Shown piece by piece: positions 24,110 to 35,342 of a stretch of 64,000 nt of DNA (position 1 is the stretch's first letter; each line of letters starts with the position of its first letter). The stretch is from Cycas panzhihuaensis (Eukaryota > Cycadophyta), in the NCBI GenBank assembly GCA_023213395.1, contig CM041465.1, positions 41,051,741-41,115,740 of the forward strand. Reading direction: 5' to 3'. The notes beneath the pieces were generated by a model that did not search any database, was not told where the DNA came from, and saw only the letters and a list, made by a program, of their open reading frames with translations. The translations under genes and the position numbers were made by a program.

Positions 24110-24634
24110 TAAAAGGAGTATTGATGATGGTTCTACAATGAGATTTTTGAAAATATAGTAATTAAATGATATTACATTAATAATATTATAATATCCTTTT
24201 CATATGACTTGATGTTTATATTATTATCTTTAGTTGATTCTCCTAATCTATTATCATTAGCTTCAAAACTTACTTTCTCATCATTGGTAAACATACTATG
24301 TTTATTACTATTAGTATAAAAAGTTCATTCTTACATAATCTATTTGTTTTCTAATGGAAGAATTTGATAATATATTCCTATATTAGGTTCTTATTTGTTG
24401 ACATATTCCATATTTATAGTAGCAACCTTAAAAATGATCTGGAGGGTAGGGTTAGAAATAGGGGTAAATGGCATTTGAATTCTCAATTTGTCATCTTTAT
24501 CTACATGTGAAGGGGGTCTTTTCTCAACCTTCTAATTGCCGTTTATGCAAGAAAATGGTTGACTAAGCTTATACCCATAATATTTAAGTAGAAAGTTAGT
24601 GCATATGAGAGTTGTAGTAGCTTTTTGAGCTATC
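24110..24634 (-). repeat. Dispersed repeat family F, copy 2 (first half)
   Basis: Resembles 7490-8030. It is cut off at 24634 by insertion of the minus-strand copia element and resumes at 31662. The junction shares ctatc on both sides, confirming that the two halves were once continuous. Confidence 0.6.
24630..24634 (+). repeat. Target-site duplication, left copy (ctatc)
   Basis: ctatc here and at 31657-31661 flank the copia element exactly. Confidence 0.88.
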
Positions 24635-25669
24635 TATTTGGGAACATGAAATCATACATGAATGTTCCCAAGTGCAAAATCTTTTATCATACACAATAAG
24701 CAAACAAATATACACATAGAAAATAGATGCACATTACACAGGAATTTACATGGGAAAACCCTTTCAGGAAAAGAACCCATGACAAAAGGATCCTTGATAG
24801 ATCTCTTAGATTATTGCACAATGGATTGATACAATGATCTTCGATGTTGAATATACAAGGCCTCAAGGTATTTATACTCTCCAAGAGGTGTCACTCAATT
24901 AGGGTTGTGACCCTTCTATTTAGAAGATAAGGTCCCAACCCTTAAACCACCACGAAGATCTAAACTATTCTTGCAACTAATTATGGGAATCGAAACTAAA
25001 ATTTAACATGCAAGTTCTTAAACTAGAGATAAAACAATAAAATGAACAAGAAAGCCAAGCATCATATGCACACTGAATATAACATGATAAAACCCTAGTA
25101 GTGTGGTAGGAAAACATCCACATAGGAAAGGTTTTGATCTTTATTATTGTAGAATGGAGAAAATACACATAATCCTATAGCAAAGTGCTCACAACAATAA
25201 CAACTGACTACCCAACTCCTCACAATACATTGAATACTATCAACATAATGAAAAATTCCCTATATCAGGCTATATGAGAGGGTCATCTGAGGCACAAATC
25301 TTAACTATAAAATCTAGGGTATTTTGAGCGAACAACCATGATTCTCTTTACAATTTAATATACTTTCCAGTGCTAAATTTTTGGGTCAGGGGCTATTGCC
25401 CCTGAACCTCCTCTTTGCAGGGGGCATTCCACCCCCCTCCTCGCGCAATCCCCTAGCCAAGGGGGTATATTTCCCCCCTTGAAACCCCCCAAGGAAGGTT
25501 TGGGGGGGAAACCACGCTGCTAAGATGTCAAAATTTTAGTCTCTAACCATTGTTGTCATATTACCTAACACCTTCAAATAAGTCGTACCTTTTGGTTTCG
25601 CAACATTTTACTTAATTAAACCACATTAACATTAACTAAGTGGCTTAATAATTAACTGCCACATTAACA
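24635..25669 (-). repeat. 3' LTR, split by a nested insertion
   Basis: The two outer pieces (24635-24916 and 25576-25669) align with the beginning and end of the LTR at 31281-31656, for example tttacatgggaaaaccctttc in both. Between them lies a foreign 654-base segment flanked by ccttc. Confidence 0.92.
24917..25570. mobile_element. Solo-LTR-like insertion
   Basis: A 654-base segment with ends tatttag...ctaaca, flanked by exact ccttc duplications (24912-24916 and 25571-25575), and absent from the partner LTR. No internal coding sequence. TG/CA-type ends, 5-base duplication and a GC-rich block (about 25380-25510) like that in the 503-base LTRs indicate a solo LTR left by recombination of a full element. 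Orientation unknown; family not matched in the window. Confidence 0.82.
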
Positions 25670-25681
25670 TCCCCCCTTAAT
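25670..25681 (-). other. Polypurine tract
   Basis: On the plus strand tccccccttaat; on the coding strand attaagggggga, directly before the 3' LTR. Confidence 0.8.
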
Positions 25682-25734
25682 GTGGATATGGAGAGCCTAC
25701 CAATTATAATAGTTATGTTATCACAAAGATTGGG

Positions 25735-28700
25735 ACTATATTGTAGCTTCTTTATCCTTGTTAATACATCCCTCCTCAAGGATAACATTGGTGAGTCCAG
25801 GTCTGATATGCATCTTCGTGAATTGATCTTTAGTGAGAGGTTTGGTAACACGTCTGTAAGCTGAAATTCACTCAGATAGTAGTCAACCTACAACTTTCCT
25901 AATTTGATCTATTCATAAATATAATGGCATTGAATCTCAATATGCTTTATATATGCATGAAACTTTGGATTCTTTGATAGATGAATGGTACTTTGGTTAT
26001 CAACAAAGATAACTAGGTGTCCATTTAAAACTCTAAGAAACTCTAAGAGACCTTGCAACCATACAACTTCCTTTATACATATGTTGAGTCCTTCATATTC
26101 TACCTTTATAGAAGAGAGTGCCACTGTCTACTACTTTTTCAACTGCCACAAAATAAATCCATTACCAACTCCAAACAAGTATCCAGTAGTGGACTTCCAA
26201 TAATCAAAATCTCCTCCCTAATCAGCATCTATGTAGCCATGCAATTGTATCTCTTCACCTTGATGGTATTTAAGACCAAGATTGATAGTCCCCTTCAAAT
26301 ACTTCATAATTTACTTCACTGTAACCAAATAAGATTTCTAAGGATTCTACATGTAGCAGGAAACTAACCCAATAATGTATATGATATTAGGCCTGGTATG
26401 AGTCAAATATATTAGACTCCCTACCAACTTACGATACTTTGTGCCATCTACAAAGGGCTTGGCTATATCCTTTTGTAACTTAGTGCCTTTTATACATGGT
26501 ATTGCAATTGCTTTACAATTTTGCATTCCAAATTTCTCTAGCAAGTTCTTCACATACTGAGACTATAGTAATACAATCCTGCCATCCATTTGCCTAACCT
26601 GAATGCCCAAGAAGTAGTGGTCTCCCAAGGCCTATCATGTTAAATGAAGCTCCTAGATTGGATTTGACTTTAGCAATAGCCTTGCCACAGTTATCACTGA
26701 TGACCAAATTATCCACATATACCATATAAGCTACTATTGAAATCCCTCTTCTCTTCACATATAGATTGGGGTAGAGTTTAAAAATCTTGAAACCTTTAGC
26801 TTTAACTTCATATCCATCTTTTCATACCAAGCACATGATGCTTATTTCGGGTCATAGATCAACTTCTTCAAATGGCACACAAGATAGTCCTGGCCATCCT
26901 TAACGAATCCTAAAGGCTATGACATACAAATCTCCTCCTTTAGATATCTATTAAGGAATGTAGACTTTACGTCTATCTGATGTAACTCCCAACTATAAGC
27001 TACTACTAAGGAAATCAACAAACGAACCATTGTCATTCTAAAGACTGGTCCAAATGTCTCTTGATAGTCGATTCCTTCTATCTACTTGAATCCCCATGCA
27101 ACAAGTCTAGCCTTAAACTTGTCCACCTCTCTATCAGAGTGGAACTTTGTCTTGTAGACCCACTTGCATCCTACAAGATTCTTTGTTAGAGGTAGTGGAA
27201 CCAAATCCCACATGTCATTCTTTAGAAGAGAACTATACTCCTCCTCTATTACAGGTCTCCATTTTGGATCTCCTTTCACTTCATTAAATGAATCAGGATC
27301 ACTAGAATCGTTGGTGTCTACCAGTAAAGTTTGACTGACATGTTGACTTCATATTCTTTGATCATCAGTTAAGGTTTTCATCACTACATTAAAATCTTCT
27401 ATAGTCTTCCTTGCCCATAAAGGTATTAAAAGTCCCATTGCTAGAGGTACGTCAACTCGTGGTGGCTCCTCACTATTACTCATCCCACTTGATCCTACTT
27501 CCTTAGGTGTTTCAATAACTGGATTATTGTCCTATTTGATTGATGAATATGGGAATGGGAGTAGGGGGGTAAAAAGGCTCCTTTGATAATTGATCAACAT
27601 GATACGTTAATGTCTCATCAAATTTAACATCCTGACTAACCATAATCTTTTTCCCCTATGGATCCCATAGTCTATATGCTTTATTCTCAGTACAATATCC
27701 CATGAATATGCACTTTAGACTTTTCTGATCTAGCTTCTTTTGGGTATCATCTGGGATGTAGGCATATTCAATACACCCAAATGTTCTCAATTGGCTAATG
27801 ATAAGTTTATGACTAGCCCATTTTTCTTCAGGGGTCATGCTATGAACTACTTGAGTGGGTACCCAATTCAAAATATAAATAGTAGTCACCATAGCTTCTG
27901 CCCAAAATTTTGGTGGTAGGTTGTGAGCATGAACCATACACCTCGCTATTTCCATCATGGTATGGTTCCTTCTTTTAGCAACTTCATTCTATTATAGGGT
28001 ATATGAGACCATAAATTTTTATTTTATACCATGACCATGGAAGAACTAATTGAACACATTGTTATCATATTCCTTGCTATTATCACTTCTTAATGACTGT
28101 ATTTTCTTATCACATTCATTTTCAACCATCACTTTCTAATCATGAGAGTGATCAAACACACCTGACTTATTCTTGAGAAAGTAAACCCATGCCTTCTTAG
28201 TGTAGTCATCCACAAATGAAAGGGTATAACAAGCTCAAGATATCAAAGGGTTAGGAAGAGGGCCCATTAGATCTAAATGTATAAGCTCCAACTTCTCCTT
28301 GGCTCTCCAGGCATTATCCTAAGCAAAAGGGTAGTAGTGGTGCTTACCATACATACACCCTTCGCACACACCATCTGAGTAGGTAACTGACAATAATTAT
28401 TCCACCATCTTCAACCTCTTTAATAGTGCAATACTCTTGTAATTAAGGTGACTGAGGTGGTTGTGCCATAACTTACATCATTCGTGTTGGCAATAAAGGT
28501 GTAGGACTTCTTCTGAGATTGAAACTTTTCAAACACCTAGAAGTTGTCCCTGACTTTCCTAGTAGCTATGATAGGAAAGTTCTATTTTGAATCCTTAATT
28601 AGGCATTTGTCATCATAGAGCTCTACCTTCATACCTTGTTTACAGATCTCTCAAGTTAAAAGAAGGTTCAACTATATCTTTGGTGCATAATACACCCCTA

Positions 28701-29724
28701 TAAATTTACCTCCTATAATGGAAACTTCGTTGATACCTTCTACCAACAAGACGTGAGCATCACCAAGGATAATCTAAGCACCACTTTGATTTGAAGTCAT
28801 CGTATCAAAGTTCTGCCTCTAGTAAGAAATATGCTTTTACACTTTAAAGTCAAGCACCCAATAATCTCTCTGATCAGATTCAACTGATCAAGCTTTTGTT
28901 TAGATGTAGTGAGCAATAATATTCCTCCCTTTATCATCCTAGTTGATTTTGCGCTTGTCACAATGCTTGAACTAATAGTTCTTCTTGCAATGACCATCCT
29001 TCTTATAGTAATTGCATTTCCTGTTGAACTTCTTTTTGTCTTGACAACTTTCTCCTGACTGCTGTGTGATCTTCTCCTCCTTAGGGGCCTCCTTCCTCTG
29101 AGTTTTCATGGCTAAGGCCTGACTTGAACCTGAATCTCTAAGTATACCATGATGTTTAAGCTTGGGATCCTACGCTAGAATCAAGTTTTTGAGCTCATTA
29201 ATCATCTTTGCTTCCATCACTTCATCTCTACCATAAATAGTCTAGAATGTGGTGAAGGCAGCTAGTAATTTCGATATGATTATTGTGAATAACAATGCAT
29301 CATCGATCGAGTTTGGCTTCAGTTCCTCTAGCTTATTCTTCAAGTTGGTAATCTTGTTAAGGTAGGAGTTGATGTTGTTCTCATCCTCTACACATGAGTT
29401 GAGTAATTTTAACATTAGTACTAAACATCTACTTATTTGCTTCTTTTTAAATGTATCATACCATTTTCTCCATATCTCTGTTGGTTCGTTAAGATTATGA
29501 ACCAACACTCTCTGGTTCAGTACTAGTGATAGTTTCAATAGTCCCACACCCATAAATTGCTTCTCTTCGAGACAAATATGCTCCTTATGGTCTAATGGAA
29601 TTACGTCCACTTTCACCTTGGTGATTTCTTAGAGTTGATTCACCATCAGAATCAGTTCCATATTAGCCTTCCACTTGCTAAAATTATTACTATTGAAGAT
29701 AACTTTAGGCATAATGTGCTCCAT
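25735..29724 (-). pseudogene. Copia gag-pol polyprotein, disabled
   Basis: Gag starts at about 29724 (MEHIMPKVIFNSNNFSKWKA) and continues through 29242. A nucleocapsid knuckle near 28990-29030 reads CNYYKKDGHCKKNY with two of its Cys now Tyr. Protease is near 28840 (WVLDF, with the Ser-Gly lost). Integrase core lies about 28430-27650, including ARCMVHAHNLPPKFWAEAM and ending KCIFMGYCTENKAYRLWDP. Reverse transcriptase starts near 27280 (PKWRPVIEEEYSSLLKN, CKWVYKTKF). RNase H near 25909-26124 has ALSSIKVEYEGL and VDNQSTIHLSKNP; its tail near 25790 has a one-base loss before TKPL. Many in-frame stops. Confidence 0.9.
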
Positions 29725-31268
29725 CTCGAGAAACAGGCTTCAATATGGGTTAAACGACACTAAAAATAAATGTGTGTAGGATAAAATTATACCCCTGTGT
29801 CCTCCTCTACCTCATAAGCATGCTTCCAAAGGCACCCAACACTAACTATACCCACGTTAAGTGAGCCACCAACTATTTATGCCTTCTTAACTATCAATAA
29901 ATAGCCTTAAAATACCCAAAAAAGGAGTAAAAAATAACCCTTAAAGCACTCAAAATGATGCTCCAGGAATAAAGAATGACTCCACACAACTATAGTGCAT
30001 AGTCTCCAAGTCAAAATCACAAAAAACCTCCTCGATCCACACTCAAAACAGACAAAAAATGCTCCAAATAACTTCACAATGGGTAGAATACACTATAACA
30101 ATGATATATAAGGGTCTTTTTTATATTTTTATATTGAGAGGAATATGCCAAAAGGTATATTCCTAAAAAAATGTGATTTTTTGTAAACAATCGCCCCTTA
30201 TAACGTGCTCCATGTGCTCTAAATAAATAATAGAATAGATTTAAGATATTACTAAGGCTTTAACTTAGCAACAAATCAACAAATAATCATATTGAAGAGT
30301 CACACGGGGTAGAGAGAGAAGACGTGGCTACTGAGATATAACCACACACAACGATTGGTTACAAAGGATTCAAACTCTTTGAACGGATGGTTCATTGCCT
30401 AAATACAGTCCTGCCACCTCCTAGAAGAGGCTAACCACAGAGATAAGTACTCAACTAAAAGGAGCCCAGGCTAGAGAAAAGTCACCCAATTAAGGGAAAA
30501 AGCACCCAGCCAATCTCTAGACATGCATGACCACCATAGAAAAGCACTTAACTGATTCTTAGAGAGGTCAAAACTGCCTCTACATGACCCATACAATCTC
30601 CAAAATATTGTATAGTGCTTCTTCAATACATACAAGTCTCCCAAATAGCCCTACTAACTTCTAGTACGTAGATACAAGCTCAAAAGAGTGTTTTCAACCA
30701 AGGAGAGGGGTTACAACTTCACATACAAAGCACTGTAACTCAAAAAAAAACACTGGAGGATGCTTTATACTACTAGATACTTCATCCAATCTCAGTGTAG
30801 AGGGTTGAAAATAGTCTAAGAAGGCTCCAATCTCTCCCTTACATAGACTGAATATAGGCAATACTAGAGAAAGCTTCCCTTTCTTGAATAGTATTTTGAG
30901 TGGGAGAATGACTGACTTACTTGTGTATATAAATGGTTATCCTTAAAGTCCCTAAATCACCATCAGGATGTGCTCTGTAGGTATCAATCTTTGTAACAAA
31001 CTTTTAAACTACTTTAGATGGCCCCCAACGAGCCAACTCTAATGACAAGTGTGGATTTCATACCTGAATATTGACTCTAATAACCCCTATGTTCTATTGA
31101 ATAGTGATCTTCACTGCTTCAACTTCCACTAATATAATGTGCCTACTTCTGCATGTTGTTGGGGTTAATGGACCTTTAAGACTCGTCTTGGGTTAGATGA
31201 CGTTACCCAACAACCAACGATCATACCGCTCCACTCAACGTCAAGCCTATGCTATGTAGGACCCTATG
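29725..31268 (-). other. Long untranslated leader of the minus-strand copia element
   Basis: About 1.5 kb between primer site and gag start. No open frame of note and no recognisable domain. It is longer than most copia leaders that I know; either a genuine long leader or an older insertion that I cannot delimit. Confidence 0.5.
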
Positions 31269-31280
31269 GCTTTGATACCA
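31269..31280 (-). other. Primer-binding site (Met-tRNA type)
   Basis: Plus strand gctttgatacca, coding strand tggtatcaaagc, directly abutting the 5' LTR. Confidence 0.85.
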
Positions 31281-31656
31281 TGTTTAGGAACATAAAATCA
31301 TATACGAATGTTCCCAACCATAAAATATTTTATCATACATACCAAGCAAATAAATATACACACAGAAAATAGATGCACAGTACATAGGATTTTACATGGG
31401 AAAACCCTTTCAGAAAAAAAATCCACCACAAAAGGATCCTTAATGGATCTCTTAGATTATTACATAATAGATTGATACAATGATATTCGATGTTGAATAC
31501 ACAAGGCCTCAAGGCATTTATACTCTCCAAGAGGTGTCACTTGATTAGGGTTGTGACCCTTCAAATAAATCACACCTTTAAGCTTCACACCCTTTCACTT
31601 AATTAAACCACATTAACATTAACTAAGTGGCTTAATAATTAACTACCACATTAATA
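31281..31656 (-). repeat. 5' LTR, 376 bases
   Basis: Intact partner of the split LTR at 24635-25669. On the plus strand it runs tgtttaggaac to ccacattaata. Confidence 0.93.
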
Positions 31657-31661
31657 CTATC

Positions 31662-31800
31662 CAACTTCTAATAACTAGATTACTCTTACTAGTATTTAAT
31701 TCCTTAGTTTAGGTGTTTATAACTTGATTTCTTATTATAATAAGTAGTTGATTATTTTATTTTTGTCAAACATTTTACAATTTATAATCACATTCCTAGT
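31662..31800 (-). repeat. Dispersed repeat family F, copy 2 (second half)
   Basis: Continues the family after the inserted copia element: shared phrases tatccaactt and gtgtttataac match 8028 and 8085 of copy 1. Confidence 0.5.
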
Positions 31801-32059
31801 TATTTATCATGTTTAATGATATTTTTTTATGTGTATTTTGTTGAATATTTGTTAATTCCTAATTTTCTCTTAACTGCTCTTTGTCTATTTTGATTAATAT
31901 CAATGAGGGTATGTTATTGAGGCCTATCAACTTCAAAGAAGATTATAATTTTGATTAATATATAGATGATACTTTGTAAGGAAATCTTTGACTTTTTTAA
32001 TCTTCTTTTGATATTACTAAACTTCCTTTCAAGTTCCCTTTAGTATCAAGTTTTACATC

Positions 32060-32345
32060 TAAAGTTTCTATCTTAGTAATAATAGTGCCATATTCATCTT
32101 TAAAATGATCCTTAAATGCTACTAAAAATAGTTCCTAAGTTATACAGTTCTAATTCTCTTGCTCTTATGACTATTTTCACCACCAGTTGAATGGCATTTT
32201 GTATATATATAACATGGTATATAATATTCTTTCTTCATTATCTATAATATTTTGAAGCACAAAAAAATCTTCTAACTATTAGAACCATTCTATAGTATAT
32301 TCATTTAAACCATGTAACTATGAAATACCAAAAATTTCACTAATT
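32060..32345 (-). pseudogene. Gag-like remnant of repeat family F
   Basis: Minus-strand reading gives LHGLNEYTIEWF, LEDFFVLQNIIDNEERI, YKMPFNWW and FLVAFKDHFKDEYGTI, separated by stops. Spacing of Trp-containing motifs and the LEDFF...ERI pattern resemble Retrotrans_gag domains of Ty3/gypsy elements. Its strand and position upstream of the family F repeat suggest that F is the tail of a minus-strand gypsy-like element. Exact lineage unknown. Confidence 0.5.
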
Positions 32346-32926
32346 TTCTAATCTAGTAAAGGCAATTTAATGTATTAAACTTTTGTCAAATCTTATGTGT
32401 GCATTAAACTTAAATGATCTTATTCCTTCAAGCATTTTAATAAATAATATTCCATAATAATATTTTAAAATTACTCTCATCATAATTTTGATGATATGTA
32501 TTCTAAAAATTGATTAGATATAATATGCACTAGATATCGATAAGATAAAATAAAATAAAATTCCAATATTAGTAAGCAGTAAGATGAAATAATGTTTAAG
32601 ATAATTGTTAAATAAACCTTCTTTCAACTAATATATATACACATTTTTCTCAATAAGAAGTTAAATATAATAAGGCCTTGGTATGTATTTATGTCAAGGT
32701 ATTAAAGGTAAAAGTATGCTTTAGAATATGAATAAGACAAAGATGATGTAAAGTTAAGAAAAGATTAACCAATATACTAATAAAGATGAGAGTGATACAA
32801 ACAAATTAATTCTCACTATGGATGAAAAAATGCTAATGAAATATAAGGGCACATATAATAGAAAATAATATAAAATCCCTAATATAATATGCTTATATAT
32901 ATAATATACATTATATAGATAGATAG
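32346..32926. other. AT-rich sequence, nothing recognised
   Basis: About 580 bases of very AT-rich DNA with simple-sequence character; possibly leader of the family F element. No motif found. Confidence 0.35.
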
Positions 32927-33239
32927 TGTTGGGTGTAACATCCAAATCCCTATTCATCTTCTCTCATAGCTTATCTATATTTTATATTATAGGTAACCTT
33001 GAGTTGTGTGCCACATGGAAATGTGTGACAATATATAATAGTTGGCCATTGAGAGTTCTCACACATGTAATAAATTTTATTATAAATATATATATCATCT
33101 TTACCTAATTTAAAGTTTGATCATTCTTCCTAATTATTTATGTTAACTTATATATGCTTTATCATTCTAATGCCTTATTATTCATTCTTTCACTCACTTT
33201 ATTTATTCATAGTTATCATGCTACATTCTAAATCCAACA
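32927..33239 (+). repeat. LTR of another plus-strand retroelement
   Basis: 313 bases from tgttgggtgtaacatcc to aaatccaaca, followed at once by a Met-tRNA-type primer site. No partner was found in the window; the rest of the element would lie beyond the nested insertions on the right. Confidence 0.7.
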
Positions 33240-33241
33240 AG

Positions 33242-33284
33242 TGGTATCAAAGCTTTTATTCAAATTCTAACATGGTATTAGAGT
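33242..33284 (+). other. Primer-binding site with a second copy
   Basis: tggtatcaaagc at 33242-33253, and a second similar site, tggtattagagt, at 33273-33284. Only the first is at the normal distance from the LTR. Confidence 0.65.
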
Positions 33285-33881
33285 CGAAGGTTCAATCTCT
33301 TAAGAGAGTATGATAGAGCCTACTTTTCATATTTTTTTAGAGCCATTTAAATATTGTTAAAGAACTTATTTAGTGCCTATTTTAGTGACATGATTTGTCT
33401 ATTTAAAGAGTCCTTTTTAAAGATATTTAAGGGTTGCATTTTATATAGATTTAGAGATTATTATTATTACTATTTTTTGAAGTTTTGGGGGCTAGTTCAT
33501 TACATTTTTTTGTCATGATTAAAAGTTTATTTTTAGGTTATTTTTAAAGGTTGCTTGAAGCTTACTTTTGAAGCAATTTGTAGTTGTTAAAAGGATTATT
33601 TTATAAAGCAATAGAAATTACATTTTTATGGAAAAAATGAGGGTAGACTTATGAACTTTTGTGACCATATTTTAAGTTCATATGGCACCTATTTCAAGTA
33701 TACAAACTCTATGCTAAAAAATCATAGAAAATATTTTTTTGAATATATTGTTTAGAAGAAAAATAGAAATAAACAAGAACTAGTTATAGGCCTAATCCCC
33801 TTATATATGATGTAAATATACTGCTCAAAAAATGGAAAAAGTAATTTTTTATGGCATGTTTTATCCTTATCCTAGATCCCT
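33285..33881 (+). other. Leader of the LTR element at 32927
   Basis: Untranslated-looking, AT-rich, no open frame; ends where the 3' LTR of the next element begins. Confidence 0.45.
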
Positions 33882-34731
33882 TTTAAAAAGAGTGGATCTA
33901 TCCTTCATCTCTGTGCACTAAACACAAAGGTAAATATGGGAGCAAAAGAGACTTAAGAGAAAGAGAGTAGCTCTCATAAAATAGGGAGGTAAGAATGAGC
34001 CTCCTCCATTAAGCTTTTTCTTGTATATTGAGAGAGGGAGCATTAGAGTTAGGTGAAATAAAATTATACATAATGCACATGAAAGTGCATTTCACTTAAG
34101 TGATCTAATTTAAAGTTTTTAATTTTTAATTTTTTTGATAATGTTTAATTAATGGGGGTTTTAGAGGGGTCCCAAGCCCTTTATATCATCTGCCATTTAG
34201 GCCTCAAAACTACTGTGACAAGCCTACAACCTAACTAATCCCTACCCCTAATCATATTACATGCCCTCTTTTACCATCAACAAGCTTGAAGGTTAGCTTA
34301 ACAAACTTACTTGGTATCCAAACCATTTAGATCCTTCCTAACTAGATCTAGAATTCCATCAGGAATTGAGTCCTTCCAAAGCTCATACCTTTTGGTCTGC
34401 ACTCCCTAATTGGCCAACCCATCTACAATGCCATTACCTTCTCTATATATGTGGATCATCTGGTAATCATCTATAGTTTTTAGAATCTCCTTGAAATTAT
34501 TTATCTGAGTTTTATATCTCCAATCTGGGTTAGAGTCCCCTCTAATTAACTTTATTATATTCAACGAGTCACAGTTAATAATGGCCCTATCATGGCCTTC
34601 CTTTAAGATCAGATCCACCACTTTACACATAGCTTTCAACTCAGCATGATGATTAGTTTGGGAGCTATACTTAAGACCCTTTTTAGAAATAATGAACTAA
34701 TATAATGACCTTGTGACATTAATCTCTTTCA
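33882..34731 (-). repeat. 3' LTR of the minus-strand copia element, split by a LINE
   Basis: On the minus strand the start tgaaagagattaatgt matches tgaaagaggttaatgt at 39153, and the rest (about 33882-34109) matches the remainder of that LTR, including the gaaatgca and cattcttacctc blocks. About 580 bases of LINE sequence interrupt it. The far end is approximate. Confidence 0.72.
34109..34689 (-). mobile_element. 5'-truncated LINE with RNase H domain
   Basis: Minus-strand translation from 34690 to about 34310 gives SSQTNHHAELKAMCKVVDLIL, DSLNIIKLIRG and YREGNGIVDGLAN, the pattern of the C-terminal RNase H domain (RVT_3) of plant L1-type LINEs, with the AE, DS and VD(G/S)LA positions recognisable. 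After the stop comes a short tail and an A-rich end (coding strand aaaaaaattaaaaatt, plus-strand 34120-34140). Possible target duplications of about 12 bases, taagtgatctaa and taatgaactaat, flank it. 5' truncation is usual for LINE insertions. Confidence 0.75.
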
Positions 34732-34747
34732 ATCTTCCCCTTAATGG
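34732..34747 (-). other. Polypurine tract
   Basis: Coding strand ccattaaggggaagat directly before the 3' LTR start. Confidence 0.65.
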
Positions 34748-35111
34748 TAAAAGATCATTTTATCCTATTTTATTCTATCCTATGAGGTCTTCATTTGAGC
34801 CTCTTACAAAGTAGACTACTATGACACTTTTGTGGGAAACCCTCATGGGGAAGAAAACCCACAGACTTTCTAATCTACTAATCTGGCTCAAGCAGCTCTT
34901 TAAATGAAGCTAGATAGCTAATTAGTACAATGAACTATGTAGCTAAAATCTACTAAGTCTCCATATACCATTTGGTTATCCCCCATGCTCTTTTAGGTTT
35001 TCACAAGTTTAAATTTTCCAAAATGATACAACTCTTATCCTTTCATGCTCGCAAGGGGTTTTTATGAATGGGATAAATTAGATACTTACTCTTATCTTTC
35101 CATGCCCATAA

Positions 35112-35192
35112 TATGACTTGCCATTACACCAAATGCATGCAGGTGATTTGGGAAGAGGACTAATCAGCAAGTGAAGCTACCATAGTCTAACA
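35112..35192 (-). repeat. TRIM 3' LTR, 81 bases
   Basis: Plus strand tatgacttgcc to agtctaaca. Shares gtgatttgggaagaggact and tcagcaagtgaa with the other repeat. The adjoining ctccccgatg (minus strand catcggggag) is its polypurine tract. Confidence 0.9.
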
Positions 35193-35328
35193 CTCCCCGA
35201 TGATGAGGAGGCTGCCATATCACATATTGCCTATGTTATAATTCCACCTAAATCAGGGATGCATGGGGACCCTATCAGGGAAAGGGGCTTTATCTGGTAT
35301 ATATGCAGGATTTGAACCTTGAACCTGG

Positions 35329-35340
35329 GCTCTGATACTA
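35329..35340 (-). other. TRIM primer-binding site
   Basis: Plus strand gctctgatacta, coding strand tagtatcagagc. Upstream bases gaacctgg extend the resemblance to the 3' end of initiator Met-tRNA beyond the usual 12. Confidence 0.8.
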
Positions 35341-35342
35341 CT

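Larger units (their letters stand above)
24635..31656 (-). mobile_element. Complete but dead Ty1/copia retrotransposon, minus strand
   Basis: A 7,022-base element in reverse orientation. The right (5') LTR is 376 bases; the left (3') LTR is 1,035 bases, which becomes exactly 376 when the nested 654-base insertion and its 5-base duplication are removed. Primer site, gag-to-RNase H order, polypurine tract and target duplication ctatc are all present. It has an unusually long region (about 1.5 kb) between primer site and gag. It interrupts repeat family F. Confidence 0.95.

Noticed and set aside
35321-35342. tRNA gene
   Set aside because: Only the 3'-end-like portion is present; it is the primer-binding site region of the TRIM.
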